A stretch of 64,000 bases of DNA from Ariolimax columbianus (GCA_036924085.1 JAVGWX010000005.1:80063547-80127546); one strand, 5' to 3'; positions 22,900 through 34,110 are shown, counted from the first letter of the stretch. Program-made: numbers and translations. Notes: generated from the letters alone by a model not told the origin.

Positions 22900-23420
22900 C
22901 ACAGGAGGGCTCCAGTGGAGCCTCAGAAAGGGGAGATCATGATTTGTTACCTTGGTCCCTATAGACATTATTGTATAGAAATGAATATGTGCATTCCACC
23001 AGTCTACTTTATTCCTTTTTCTTATTTTGCTAGTCATTCTCCTTCTCCTTCTTCATCTTTTTATTCCTCTTCGATTTTTTTTTCTTCTTATTCATTCTCT
23101 TTCTTCTTCGGTCCATGGTCAATGGCCGAGGAATCGGCCAACTACCATTGTACTTGATGGCATCTTCCTTTGGTATGGTCCAGAAATGGGCCTGGTGCCA
23201 TATATCCTTCTTAAGTACTACTTGTTTCCTAAACGTGTGACGTTAACTACATCTAAAAAATTGCTGATAAATGTCTCTAAAACACGAGAAACAATAAGGA
23301 CAATAAACCTCAAAATGCACAGACTGTGTAAATATGCACATGTGCAGATTAGATAGACTCAAGTGGTTTGGTAATTTCACTAACGTGAGACTATTGCATA
23401 AAACCAGCTAGCTATCGGTG
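22146..23420. other. Unassigned with microsatellites
   Basis: Poly-C of about 22 bp (22552-22572), a (CT)n run (about 22855-22897) and a pyrimidine-rich stretch (23035-23110). No protein similarity seen. Confidence 0.5.
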
Positions 23421-23424
23421 GACC

Positions 23425-23660
23425 ATGACGTGGGAAGATGATACATGCGTAGAATAGGACACATATTACGGACACCAGGTGACAGCATTATAAAACACTA
23501 TGTTCTGGAATTCCCTAGTAGAAGAAGTAGATGGAGAGAAAAACACAAGGAGAAGAGATCTCGAGAAACATGAAGGAAACAGAGCCTGGAGTAGTTAGCT
23601 CAGAAAAGGAGGACTTTTAGCCTGTAATTGTTTAAGACATATATTCCGCAGGAAGCTGAA
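23425..23660 (+). mobile_element. LINE C-terminal fragment
   Basis: Plus-strand frames read RRIGHILRTPGDSIIKHYVL and EFPSRRSRWREK, a decayed form of the final LINE block (GHxLRM...GRRxRGRP). No RT remains. Family not assigned. Confidence 0.6.
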
Positions 23661-23824
23661 ACAGTTTGATGATGACATTAGTAAGAATGATACATATAAA
23701 GCGTATTATGTATGCGCCAAGTCGACTGGTGTAAGCGATTACGAAGCTCGACAATTTACTGTCGATATTTATTTATTGTCTCTGTCATGTTAAAGTGCAC
23801 AGCACACTTTCTCTTTCCTGTACT

Positions 23825-24690
23825 CTTAACTTAACTTAACGTTTTTATACTGGTTCAAAGGAATCTGCAGAGTCTGTACACAGCCAGTCTCATTTTCATT
23901 TTCTTGCTCTAAAAGCTATGCGCACCCAATCTATTCTTGAATGTATTAATTGTCTCTGTCGCCACTAATTCGTTTTGGCAATGCATTCCAAGCATTCACC
24001 ACTCTCTGGCTAAATAAAATAGTTCCTAATATCTAATCTGGACCTTTCTTTTGTTAATTTTGTAGCCAAGGCCTGTTGTTCTTGTAGGTGGTTGTGTTTT
24101 GAAGAACTTGTAAAACTCTAATTTATCATTTCCTTTATCTTATTAATATTTATAATGTGTCTGTATTAAGTCACCTCGAATTCTTCTTTTTTCTAGACAC
24201 TGTTGGCCGGTTTTTCTGAGTCTTTCCTCCTAACTGTAATTCTAGAATCCCACTATCCGCTTTGTCTGTCTTATTTGTATCCTGTCCAGCGTGTTTATGT
24301 CTCCTCTACGATACGGACTCCACACCTGTACACATAACTCCAATCTAGGTCTAACTAATGATTTATAAAGTTTGACAATCGCTTCCTTGTTCCTATGTTT
24401 AAAATATCTTTTTATCATACCTAACTTTGTATTTGCCTTTTTCTACCTTGCATTTGCTACCTGGACTTGCTCGCTCACTTTACCTGTATGATCTATTATA
24501 ACGCCTAGGTCCCTTTCCTTTTCTACTATTCTCATATTGTTCTCGTCCATTCTGGTCCCATGATCTTGCCATATTGTTCTCTTGTCAGTATTCTGTATTC
24601 TCGTCTTGTCTTACCTTTTGATTACATAACCTAGTGGACCGTTGAGGCATCAAATCATGCCGATTTATGAAATGATTTGCTTCAAATTAA
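23825..24690 (-). mobile_element. CR1-like LINE, C-terminal third
   Basis: Reverse-strand reading gives the classic CR1 landmarks: KERDLGVIIDHTGKVSEQVQ, GMIKRYFKHRNKEAIVKLYK, SLVRPRLELCVQVWSPYRRG, DINTLDRIQIRQTKRIVGF, EERLRKTGQQCLEKRRIRGD and TINTFKNRLGAHSF. Several stops and one or two frameshifts. The 3' end carries a short (TTAAG)3 tail (CTTAACTTAACTTAACG on plus at about 23826). A second piece of the family is at 14035-14165. Confidence 0.88.
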
Positions 24691-24918
24691 ATTTGCTTCC
24701 GGCGTCATTGTTGTTGTTTCTTTCTTGGCTTTTCTCGTCCATTTCTGAACACTATCTGGTCAGAGCATCATGGGTCTGTCTCTTCTTCTTGTCCTCCTGG
24801 CTGTTCTCTTGATTATATTATTAAGCAGCCGATCTGGCAATAAGACTGGACATTTTCAATAAATTGCGTTTTTCCAGCAGTCAGTAGATCTTTATACGGT
24901 TTGCCATTATAATGGGTT

Positions 24919-25110
24919 GAATATCTTATTTTGACATTTAAGATTAGATTTCTGTACGTCATTTTGAGAATCTGTCTAGAGAATGTCTTATGTTGACATT
25001 TAAGAAAAAGCCCCTTGTATGTCATTCATGTAATCTGTCTGGAGAATGTCTTATGCTGACATTTGAGATAAGATCCTTGTACGTCATTCAGAGAATCATA
25101 AGTATTTCTT
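24919..25110. repeat. 62/63-bp tandem repeat, 3 units
   Basis: Units begin at 24919, 24981 and 25044 with GAATRTCTTATKYTGACATT, diverged by about 15-20 percent by eye. Confidence 0.8.
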
Positions 25111-25490
25111 ACCCATTGGTGCTTGGACTTAACGCTATAATTCAGCAGTTCATGAAATTGGTTCATAATTAAAATGAAATTGTTATACACTTAAGACTAA
25201 TGTCTGCCTGAATTTAAACTTAGTTCTTTACATTCTCACTGTCTTCCAGTCTCCTATTTTCATCACATACGCCGCACACGAAGATTGCTTGCTGTGTGAT
25301 GATGCATGTCATCAGCTATCCTTTTTGCATTCGTCTCTCAAAGCACTAAATCGACGGTGGTAGTAAATGGGGAGTGGGAGGTCTGCTTTGAATATACATA
25401 CTGCCTCTTTGTACATTGAGAGTTTCATGTCATTGTAAGTTTCACTTTCCCCCATCTGGCAGAAATGTTGTATGATTGCCAAACAGGATA
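25111..25490. other. Unassigned
   Basis: No feature seen. Confidence 0.35.
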
Positions 25491-25499
25491 GACTCTCAC

Positions 25500-26090
25500 A
25501 CTAAATGAAAAACAACATCGGACTGCTGCCCCAAAACAACCAGACCTAGTCCTACAGTGGGTTCCGTTCCAGTGTAGAATCCTTGGGAACGAGAAGGCAG
25601 ATGAGCTCGTCAAAGTCAGAGGCGACTTCACACAGATTCGTCATACTTGCAGTAAAGAAGTGAAGACGTTCATCAAACGATCCATTATGTGTGAATTGAG
25701 AGACCAGCACAAAGAATAGAAGTCAGAAAATGACAGCATAGACAAACTCGGCAGAGATGGACAGACAAAGATCTTCAAACTGTGAACATGGCACTGCAGT
25801 CTCAATGCCAACCTTCACAGAATGGGACTCATATGCCTCGTCACGTACGATTGAGGGGCACCTAAGCAAATACCAGAACATATCGTGCAGGACTGTCTTA
25901 CTCATACAGACCAAGGAAAGATAGTCTGGCCCTGGAGAGCGACCATGCTCGAAAAGCTGTGGGGAATCGGTGAATACCTGAAAGGCACAGTTTCCTCCGT
26001 GAACTTTACAGGGCTAGAAGGATAGCATCAGTTGATCGAATGAAAATAGAAGAAAACGAAGAAGAAGAAGAGGATGCAGAAGAAGACGAC
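25500..26090 (+). mobile_element. LINE 3' fragment, family K (RNase H end and zinc motif)
   Basis: Plus-strand frames read DLVLQWVPFQCRILGNEKAD then ELVKVRG, the last RNase H block, followed by NANLHRMGLICLV, CGAPKQIPEHIVQDCL (C-terminal Cys/His cluster) and MLEKLWGIGEYLKGTV. Two or more stops. The end runs into (GAA)n at about 26050-26095, the tail type also seen at 30780-30800. Upstream RT is absent. Confidence 0.78.
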
Positions 26091-26324
26091 GGTGTTAGTA
26101 TGTGTCTACTGGTGACCGAGTAAAACAGAAAACAGCTACTTCAACCGTCTAAATTTGTCGTGAAAGGTGAATAAACACGGTTGAGCATTTAACTAGCTAG
26201 CTCATCATTACTGAAGCATCCACCTCGAATTGTTGGATATAGGCTATATGTAAGAGGGTTTCTATAAAAGTGATCATATCCTTCACCTGAGGCGGAAAGG
26301 TAAGTCATCAGGTATGTGTATACT

Positions 26325-26525
26325 TCAGCATTTGTCATCAAAACTTGTGTTTCCCAACATTTGTCATCAATACTTGTGTTCCCCAACATTTGTCATCAAT
26401 ACTTGTGTTCCCCAACATTTGTTATCAATACTTGTGTTCCCCAACATTTGTCATCAATACTTGTGTTCCCCAACATTTGTCATCAATACTTGTGTTCCCC
26501 AACATGTGTCGTCAATTCTTGTATA
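26325..26525. repeat. 29-bp minisatellite, about 7 copies
   Basis: Unit AACATTTGTCATCAATACTT with GTGTTCCCC, spacing 29 bp, very high identity. All three plus frames stay open, so the overlapping small ORFs here are artefacts. Confidence 0.93.
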
Positions 26526-26729
26526 CCTACACACTTTAAAAAAAAACACGTGCATGTTATATCATCTTCCCGCTAATTGGAAACTCAAATGTCATCTGTG
26601 GCGCCTCAGTGCAACCGAGAATACATCAAAGGTGGTTATAAATGTTCTGGTAAATAGTACTTGAGGATGGAACCCGAAAAGCACTTTACTTGAGCTAAAA
26701 GTATTAGCGATACAGTCAATTAAAAATAA

Positions 26730-28140
26730 AGAAAGCACGAAAAAAGATGGCAAAAATGATGAAGAGAATAAGGAAATAAAGAATTTAAAAGAAAGTGAAA
26801 AGAAGGGAGGAAGAAAATAGGTTGAAGAGGAAGAATTGGGAGAAGTAGTGACGAAAACCAGAACTGAAAATACAACGATAATGATGAAGACAAAACATAA
26901 GAAAGGGCTGTTAATATTGAAGAAGAAGTAAAGATAGCAATGAGTGAAGGAGTAAAGGAAGAGGCGACAGAAGAATTAGAGAGAAAAACGCATGAAGAGT
27001 GGAAGAAACGACAGGAAATGTAGAAGAACAAGCGACAGAAGAAGTAGAGGAAAATCAGATAAAGAGGTACATGGTGACGACGGCGAAGACGAAAATGATA
27101 AAAGCGTATAATCCGAAGAAGATGGAATTAAACTGGAGCCAAAGAAAAAATATCATAACGAAGATGAATACAATTGAAGATAATGATAGAGACAACTAAG
27201 AAGAAGAAGAAGAAGAAGAATGTGTAAGAAGAGAAAGAAAAGGAAAAAGAGAAAGAAGAAGGAGAAGATGATGAATTAAAACAAGATGAGAAGAAGAGGA
27301 AGGACAAATGAAAGAAGCAGAAAAAGTACAGGAAGAATTTTAGATGTAGGGAAAGAAGAAGATAAGTCGAAAATTTGAACAAATAAGATACTGGTGGTAC
27401 ATAGTGATGACAAAAAAGAAAAAGAAAAAGAAGAAGCAGGACAGAAAGAATGACAGATGAATAGGAGGAAGAGGATAACGACGATGAAGATCAAGACGAA
27501 CAATCTATTGGAGGAAACTATGGAGAAGAGGAGGGAAATAAGAAAAATGAAAACAAAATATAAAAAAGATATAAAGGAAGAAGAAAAGATATAAGAAGAT
27601 AATGATGAAGGAGAACACAAAAATAAAGAAAAATACAGTTATTTCGCGTCTTGGAAAACATCGCCAGTAAACATCAAACACACAAGGGTAAAATTCCTGC
27701 TAATGTTATTCAGAGATGGAATGAGAGAGTCAATTTTCTGGTTCTTCAAGTGTCAACTACACAGACAGTCAAGAACATGAAGATGGTAAGAGGTGATAAT
27801 ATCAAGGAACGGACAGGAACAAGAATAAGTAATGGAACAATGTAAGATGAAAATAAAATAAAAATGAAGATAGAAGGGTAGAAGAATTGACGACGCGTGG
27901 GTTACAAAAAAGAGAAATCATTGGAAGTGGAAGATGAAAATAATGGAGATGAGAATGATATAGAAAGTTGTGACGAAATTGAGGAAGAAGAAACGAATGA
28001 GTAAGTAGAACACGGCATAGAGGCCAGAGGACAATAATATCATTAAAATGAAGTGTTAGATTAAAAGATTGTAGACGATGAAGATATTAAAGAAACATAA
28101 ATGTATGATGATGTTAAAGAATAAAAAGACGAGAAAGAAG
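26730..28140. repeat. Purine-rich tract of about 1.4 kb
   Basis: The plus strand is strongly biased to A and G throughout, with GAAGAAGA, GATGAAGA and AGGAAGA words at irregular spacing and no fixed unit. ORFs on either strand are low-complexity (Lys/Glu on plus, Ser/Phe on minus). It looks like an old, diverged GAA-type simple repeat field; the family K LINE tail of (GAA)n at 26.05 kb is a possible seed (inference). Confidence 0.75.
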
Positions 28141-28149
28141 TTGTTGGTG

Positions 28150-28665
28150 CCTTCAACAGGCTCGCATCGTGTTGCCAATGTGACATCAAAAGCAGTTTGA
28201 AGTCATTCTAGCTAATAACATTTACGAATGAAATCTGATAGTCACTTTCTTGTCAATCAAGTCGTTCAGTGAAACAGCCATTTATTTCGTATAATAACAA
28301 ACATAAGAGTAACATGAGGCATGTAATGTGCAGAGGCGGAAACATAGTACCGGTGGACAGGAATATTTAGGAGGTCACCCAGCACCAAATGGATCTAGGA
28401 AAAACTTTCTGTCGGTTAATAGTAATTGTAAAGTATTCATTTTAGCTGGGAGTTTCAGTCTACTGGCTATAGTTTTTACACCCAGTCTTTAGAATGACTT
28501 TTCGAGTCCGGTCAAACCTACTGACAAAAACCTATCCTCATGTTTTGTTGTGTATCTAAAGCAGGCTGCACTGAAGCAGCCTGTCCTACGAGGTGGGGAT
28601 CAACACTGAGATTCCTTTGGAGACCTCAAAACATCGAGGCTTGGGTAGATTTATCATCGTGGGCA
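28150..28665. other. Unassigned
   Basis: Nothing recognised between the purine tract and the short tandem repeat at 28670. Confidence 0.35.
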
Positions 28666-28669
28666 ATCA

Positions 28670-28855
28670 GGGGTTTACGACAATGACCGACTTAGTTCTT
28701 TCCTGAGGTGTAGGAGTTTGGAGTTTACGACAATGACTAAATTGATTTGTCTTCTTCTATCCTGGGGTGTTGTTCTGGGTTTGCGACAATGACACTTAGC
28801 TGCTCCACTTTTATCCTGCGGTATAGAAGTTCGGGGCTTACAATAATGAAAGTGC
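28670..28855. repeat. Diverged 50-56-bp tandem repeat, about 4 units
   Basis: Units marked by TTTACGACAATGAC at about 28674, 28724, 28780 and a decayed copy at about 28836. It abuts the 5' truncation of the LINE at 28870. Confidence 0.65.
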
Positions 28856-28878
28856 TGAAATGCTAACCTATAAGGATC

Positions 28879-29526
28879 TTGGGATCGGATACCACCTCAG
28901 TCTGGAAAGACGGACTTAGAGCCAAGCTAAGGAGAAGTGAAGTTTGTGGGAGAATGTACAAGTGGATCAACTACTACCTCAAACAAAGAACGGCCAGAGT
29001 CCAAGTACAAGGGCAGATGAGCAAAAAGGTGACACTCGAGCAGGGAGTACCCCAAGGGGGAGTACTGTCACCCACACTCTTCCTGGTGTATATAAACGAC
29101 ATTACAGAGAATATACCAAGAAGAGTCCATAGCTCAATGTTTGCAGACGATCTGGCTATGTGGAACTCTGAAAAGAATCTCACCATAGCAAGAAATCGGA
29201 TGCAGCAGGCCCTAACATCGCTAGAAGAGTGGGCGAACTCATGGCTGGTCAAAATAAACGAGGAGAAAACCACATGCACAATATTCTCGCTTTCGATCAA
29301 ACCACAAAACACCAAATTAAGCCTAAATGGCAAATTCCTGGGAGTCACATTTGATCAGCGCGTGACATGGAAAAGTCAGATCGAGAGAAACCGAATGAGA
29401 GCCAGAGAAAGAATGGCAATCATGAGGAAACTTGCTGGCACAATCTGGGGAGCAGACGAAAGCATATTAAAGAAACTGTACACTGGAAGAGTAAGACCAG
29501 TTCTCGAGTATGGCATTGCGGCATAG
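28879..29526 (+). pseudogene. LINE reverse transcriptase, C-terminal part
   Basis: 215 residues. Motifs: CGRMYKWINYYLKQRTARVQ (about 22), EQGVPQGGVLSPTLFLVYIN (about 54), SSMFADDLAMWNSEKN (about 85, catalytic Asp pair kept), WLVKINEEKTTCTIFS (about 121), FLGVTFDQRVTWK (about 153) and KLAGTIWGADESILKKLYTG (about 185) up to RPVLEYGIAA, where a stop interrupts a frame that clearly continues. The first catalytic Asp motif (FxD) is lost by truncation, so it cannot be functional. Confidence 0.85.
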
Positions 29527-29908
29527 ACAACAGCAGCGAAGACGAACTTCGATAAAGTTTGCAAACTTCAAAACCAAGAAATGAGAGTTAAAACCGGAGG
29601 CATGAAGTCAACGCCAATTGTAGAACTTGAAAAGATTACAAAACTGCAATCCATGACCGATAGAAGAGACTGCAGAGCCCAGCTGCAGTCAGAGAAACTC
29701 CGAAGACTGACTGACCATCCAATGCACCAGAGACTAAACAATATGGGAAATGGGAAACTAAAGCGGAGAAACTTTGCAGAAATAGCCAAAGCAAAGATGC
29801 ACGAAGATCCCATAAACGCACTAACAACACCAAAGCCCATCACCACTGTACGAAAACCTACCTGGAGGCAGGATATATTTCGAGAGGTGGTAGAAAATAT
29901 ACCAGGTA

Positions 29909-30773
29909 TTGGAAACAAAAAACTGCCAGACTGAAAAAGAAAGGAGAGATACTACCCTAAGCTTTATATCGAAAAATTACCCAAGCATGGACTGGACCCA
30001 TGCATACACCGACGGTTCTGTAACAAACACTACACAGAACGGAGGGGCAGGAGCATTCCTGAACCTACCAAATGGCAGACAAATAACACTGTCATTCGCT
30101 ACTGGTAAGTACACAAGCAATTTCAGAGCGGAGGCAGAGGCACTGAGGGCGCCAGTGGAAGAAATGGTGACACATAAAGAAAATGAAAGCCATACAGTCC
30201 TGCTTACAGATGCTCTGGCCGTAGTCACAGCGCTAAAAAGCCAGAAGAGCAGTACTCTGTCAACTATGCCAGCAGTCCGCACCAAAAAGGGTAGTGGTAC
30301 AGTGGGTCCCATCACACTGCAACATCCAAGGCAACGAGGAGGCAGACAGACTGGCAAAAGAAGGTGCAAGACTACCACAAACAGATACTAGTATGACGTA
30401 CGAAGAGTCAAAACGGCTTATCAAAGCCAGATACATGACCAAATGGGAAACCGAACATACTGGTTACACCAAAAACGATGCATATTACCAGTTGAACAGA
30501 AGAGAGCAGGTCGTTGTTTTCAGACTTCGCACTGGCCACAATAGACTGAGGTATCACCTATTCAACAAATTGAAGATAGGTGGAACCGACGAATGCCCGT
30601 GTGGTACCGGTAAAATGACCGCTGAACATCTGCTGCAGAACTGCCCGACATACGAGGATCGCATAGAGCAGATATGGCCATCACCAGTGGAACCACAAGA
30701 CAAGGTCTATGGCAGTGTTGACAGCCTCAGGATGACCGCCGCTTTTTTCGAAAAAATAATGGTTACTGTCTGA
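29909..30773 (+). pseudogene. LINE RNase H domain and C-terminal Cys/His motif, frameshifted
   Basis: First frame (29909-30391): THAYTDGSVTNTTQNGGAGA (first catalytic Asp), TSNFRAEAEALRAPVEEMV (Glu) and TVLLTDALAVVTALK (second Asp). The reading continues in another frame from about 30294: VQWVPSHCNIQGNEEADRLA then KEGARLP (last His/Asp block), RLRTGHNRLRYHLF, and CPCGTGKMTAEHLLQNC, a CxC-x9-H-x3-C cluster. All four RNase H catalytic positions are present, split across the frameshift. RNase H removes the RNA template after first-strand synthesis. Confidence 0.85.
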
Positions 30774-30804
30774 CTGCGTACGACGAAGAAGAAGAAGAAG
30801 AAAG

Positions 30805-31140
30805 ATACCACCTCTTGAATGATGTTAAATTAAAATAAGGCGAGGCTGTGGCGGCACTGCGGAAATATAATGTAAATAAAGTAACAAAAATCACAAATGG
30901 GTATGATCAGATACCGCATTGAGATGAAAATATGAACATATCCTACATTACGATCAATAGGTCTTCACCAGAGACAACGAATAACCGCAATAATTAACGA
31001 ATCAAAGAAGAAAGGATTAATACATAATGAGGGATGTCAATACGTATGTGTGAAAAAGGGTTTACGTAACTGAGAAAAAGTCAGGTCACTCCTTCGGAGG
31101 CGGGGGCAGGAACCAAATTACAGGTAAAGGTGGGGTGATG
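30805..31140. other. Unassigned
   Basis: AT-rich, no feature seen between the LINE tail and the PLE end. Confidence 0.35.
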
Positions 31141-31279
31141 TAGTCAGGAAGATGTCATAAGTGGAAAAGGCTGGATGAGCCAGTGACGTTCAGATACTGA
31201 AAGCTCAAAAGGTGATTTAAGTAGAGAGGACAGAGTAAAGGGGTAGGCAGATAGACTTAGGCTGGTATGAGATGAAAAT

Positions 31280-32990
31280 TCAAGAAAAGGAGATGAAGGT
31301 ATTAATGCTTTGTAGTTGGAGGCAACGCACACCTGAGATCAGTTTGTTCTCAAGAGCGAATCGATGACGATTGTCAGAGAAGCAAGAAATTAAGCCTGAC
31401 ACTAACATTGACTTTACCCCGGTGCCCAGAACCATTGAAGTGATTGGCAACAGGGAACCCCGTATAGTTATAGATATCATTGAGATGTTGACGGAAACGT
31501 TCACGCAGTTCCAGACCAGTCTCCTCAATATATATCAAACCTCACTGGCGACAGATGGCAGAGTAGATGAGGTTGGGGACTTACATGTGAAACTGTCCTT
31601 GATGAAGAACTCGGATTTGGGGATGGTAATTGAGCGATTAAAGATTAAGTGATCGCAAGGAACACAGCCATATGCGTTATTGCCCGGCCAGGGACCTGGA
31701 TGAAAGTGGGAGCTCGTATACAAACGGCTACTGACCAGCAAGTCCCTCATGTTTCTGTTCCGTTTGTATGTGACAAGCGGAGGATCGGGACAAACTGTAA
31801 GAGTGGAAGGATCGGGACAAACTTTATAAGAGTGGAAGGATCGGGACAAACTGTAAAAGTGGAAGGATCGGGACAAACTTTAAGAGTGGAAGGATCGGGA
31901 CAAAATGTAAGAGTGGAAGGATCGGGACAAACTTTAAGAGTGGAAGGATCGGGACAAACTGTAAGAGTGGAAGGATCGGGACAAACTGTAAGAGTGGAAG
32001 GATCGGGACAAACTGTAAAAGTGGAAGGATCAGGACAAACTGTAAGAGTGGAAGGATCGGGACAAACTGTAAGAGTGGAAGGATCGGGACAAACTGTAAG
32101 AGTGGAAGGATCGGGACAAACTGTAAGAGTAGAAGGATCGGGACAAACTGTAAGAGTGGAAGGATCGGGACAAACTTTAAGAGTGGAAGGATCGGGACAA
32201 ACTTTAAGAGTGGAAGGATCGGGACAAACTTTAAGAGTGGAAGGATCGGAACAAACTGTAAGAGTAGAAGGATCGGGACAAACTGAAAGAGTGGAAGGAT
32301 CGGGACAAACTGTAAGAGTGGAAGGATCGGGACAAACTGTAAAAGTGGAAGGATCGGGACAAACTGTAAGAGTAGAAGGAACGGGACAAACTGTAAAAGT
32401 GGAAGGATCGGGCCAAACTGTAAGAGTGGAAGGATCGGGACAAACTGTAAGGGTCAAAGGATCGGGACAAACTGTAAGAGTGGAAGGATCGGGACAAACT
32501 GTAAGAGTGGAAGAATCGGAGTGCAGGATAGGAAGAATGGCGGAACAAGATATTTCGGTCAGAGGAACACTGAGGGTGATGCGTGAAAATAAGTTTCACA
32601 CGGCCAGAGCGGAGACGGTGAGTATGAGTGAAAGAGTTGTGACTGTAGATGAGAAGGGATCCGCTGAAGGGCGAAGGAAAAAGTGATCTCAGGGTAGAGT
32701 CGGTCATGGAAGAAGTCAAGTATCTCGTGGGCACTTGGAAGCAAATTATCGTCGTTCTTGCACAGACGTTGTAGGCGAAGGAGCTGGGAGAAGGAAGGGG
32801 GGCGAGTCACGACAGGATTGAGGATGAAAAGAATTGTAGATGAAGTAATTGTGGGCGTCAGTAGGTTTGCATTAGACAGTGGTGGAGAGACTAGAAGGGC
32901 TGATGGGGACGGTGATGTCGAGAAAGTTGAAAGACGTAACGGAAATAACACACATGAACTGGATAGATGGATGGGAAATCATTAACAAAG
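31280..32990 (-). mobile_element. Penelope-like element (PLE), copy P1, with internal minisatellite
   Basis: Minus-strand order RT end, linker, GIY-YIG. RT C-terminus: SQLLRLQRLCKNDDNLL and EILDFFHDRLYPE (32951-32559), then in another frame KLIFTHHPQCSSDRNILFRH. The linker is replaced by the 27-bp array. Next come PPLVTYKRNRNMRDLLVSSR, CVPCDHLIFNRSITIPKSEF and FFIKDSFTCKS, then frameshifted GIY-YIG endonuclease sequence LIYSAICR, IYIEETGLELRERFRQHLND, GFPVANHFNGSGH and RCLQL. The 5' end near 32990 abuts the inverted copy P2. PLEs combine an RT with a GIY-YIG nuclease and lie outside the LINE class. Confidence 0.85.
31776..32520. repeat. 27-bp minisatellite inside PLE, about 27 copies
   Basis: Plus unit AGAGTGGAAGGATCGGGACA AACTGTA; frequent variants AAAGTGG, CTTTAAG. 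In the PLE reading frame (minus) the unit encodes the nonapeptide CPDPSTLTV, close to the element's own linker CPDPPLVTY at the array edge. Being 27 bp it preserves frame on both strands, so the 345- and 236-codon ORFs are repeat artefacts. Confidence 0.95.
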
Positions 32991-33004
32991 TCAACGAAGC
33001 TTAA

Positions 33005-34110
33005 AAGGTACTGTTCCTCAAAGCCGAGTTATTGATCAAGGACAGTTTCACATGTAAGTCCCGCAACCTCATCTACTCTGTCCTCTGTCTCTAGTGTGGT
33101 TTGACATATTTTGAGGAGACTGGTCTGGAACTGTGTGAGCGTTTCTGCCAACACCTAATGATATCTATTACCTCACAGGCTCTCCTATCACCAGCCACTT
33201 CAATGGTTCTGGTCACCGGATTAAAGGCGATGTTAGTGTCACAGGATTAGTTTCTTGCTTTTCTGACAATCGTCATAGATTTGCCTTTGATATGGCTTGT
33301 ATTCGTTCGTTCTCAATCTCCCGCTACCAAACCCTAAACGGGCTTAAGTAGCAGAATGTAGTCCATAGAACGGAATGCGTTGTGTCGTAGTTTACAACTT
33401 GACTGCGATATTTGCACCTTTCGGTCCAACACATCCGACTTCAGCAAGCATTTTTTTAGTACCGGGCTAGCATTCCCTCTTCGATCCCTTCTCCTTAGCA
33501 GCCTACTATCCAGGATCACCACGTGGAGGCGTAGAAGGGTCTTGACAGCTCTGGTTCGCTGGCCCTGACGCTATCAGTCAGCTATGGGTCGCTGACCACT
33601 GCAGCTCATGCGCTGCTCAGCATCTTGATCTCTACCTTTGATATCAAACTGATCTCCGGCATAGGCTGCCTCCAGCAACATGGCATTCATGTCTTCATCA
33701 CCTATACTTGAATCATCATCTCAAACCGGCACCCGTATATCTGCCTACCACTGCTTTCTTTCTTCTCTGCGTGAATCACCTTTTGATGTTTGTGTAAATC
33801 ATCGCCATTGGTTTATTTGGCTTTTTTCCCATTAGGTCCTTCTGGCCACTTCATCCCACTTGTGTGTGTCATTTGTATTATTGTTTCGAAAGGAGTGATC
33901 AGATATTTTCTCAGTTAAGTACCCTTTTTGACGCCTTTGTATTGACTATCCCCAATATGTATTAATCCCCTCTTTTTTGAGTCGTTAGTTAATTATTGTT
34001 GTTGTTCGTTGTCCCTGACGAAGGCCTATTGGTCGTAACGTTGGTTTTATTCGTGTTTTCGTCTCTGTGCGGAATCTAACCATAGCTATTTATGATTTTA
34101 TTTTTAGTTA
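33005..34110 (+). mobile_element. Penelope-like element, copy P2, GIY-YIG and 3' end
   Basis: Plus-strand frames read AELLIKDSFTCKSRNLIYSV, YFEETGLELCERFCQHL, TSMVLVTG-like frames and NRHRFAFD; then a 341-bp S2 insertion (33294-33634), after which the PLE resumes with KLISGIGCLQQHGIHVFITY. The 3' region ends with the motif TGTCCCTGACGAAGGCCTAT then TGGTCGTAACG (34013-34044), also present in P3 (51.6 kb) and P4 (61.66 kb). Its start lies within about 15 bp of the P1 5' end, in opposite orientation (head to head). Confidence 0.82.
33294..33634 (-). mobile_element. Non-autonomous element S2, copy 1, with 10-bp TSD
   Basis: 341-bp insertion into the PLE, flanked by CCTTTGATAT at 33284-33293 and 33635-33644. 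Removing it restores the PLE reading (NRHRF...KLISGIGC). On the minus strand it runs from GAGCAGCGCATGAGCTG to a GAACGAACGAA end, and aligns along its length with 46442-46849. It contains one copy of the 33-bp unit that is tandem in the other copies. No clear pol III boxes; class unknown, mobilisation by target-primed reverse transcription is inferred from the variable-length TSD and tail. Confidence 0.85.

Larger units (their letters stand above)
28870..30800 (+). mobile_element. LINE, family K, with RT, RNase H and zinc motif
   Basis: The most complete family K copy. It is 5'-truncated inside the RT and reads RT palm and thumb (28879-29526), stop at 29524, linker (to about 29930), RNase H (29909-30390, then frameshift into 30294-30773), the Cys/His cluster and a C-terminal MTAAFFEKIMVTV. 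It ends in (GAA)n. Two disabling lesions are visible: the TAG near 29524 and the frameshift around 30280-30300. I/Jockey-type by domain order, as LINEs with RNase H after the RT; exact clade not assigned. Confidence 0.88.

Noticed and set aside
27128..27620. Ser/Phe-rich minus ORFs as secreted proteins
   Set aside because: Reverse strand of the purine-rich tract.
31649..32686. 345-codon ORF of VEGSGQTVR repeats
   Set aside because: Plus-strand shadow of the 27-bp array inside a minus-strand PLE.
34013..34044. Complete hammerhead ribozyme in the PLE end
   Set aside because: Only a CTGAYGA-like core and one short stem are visible; stems I and III cannot be built, so it is reported only as a hypothesis.
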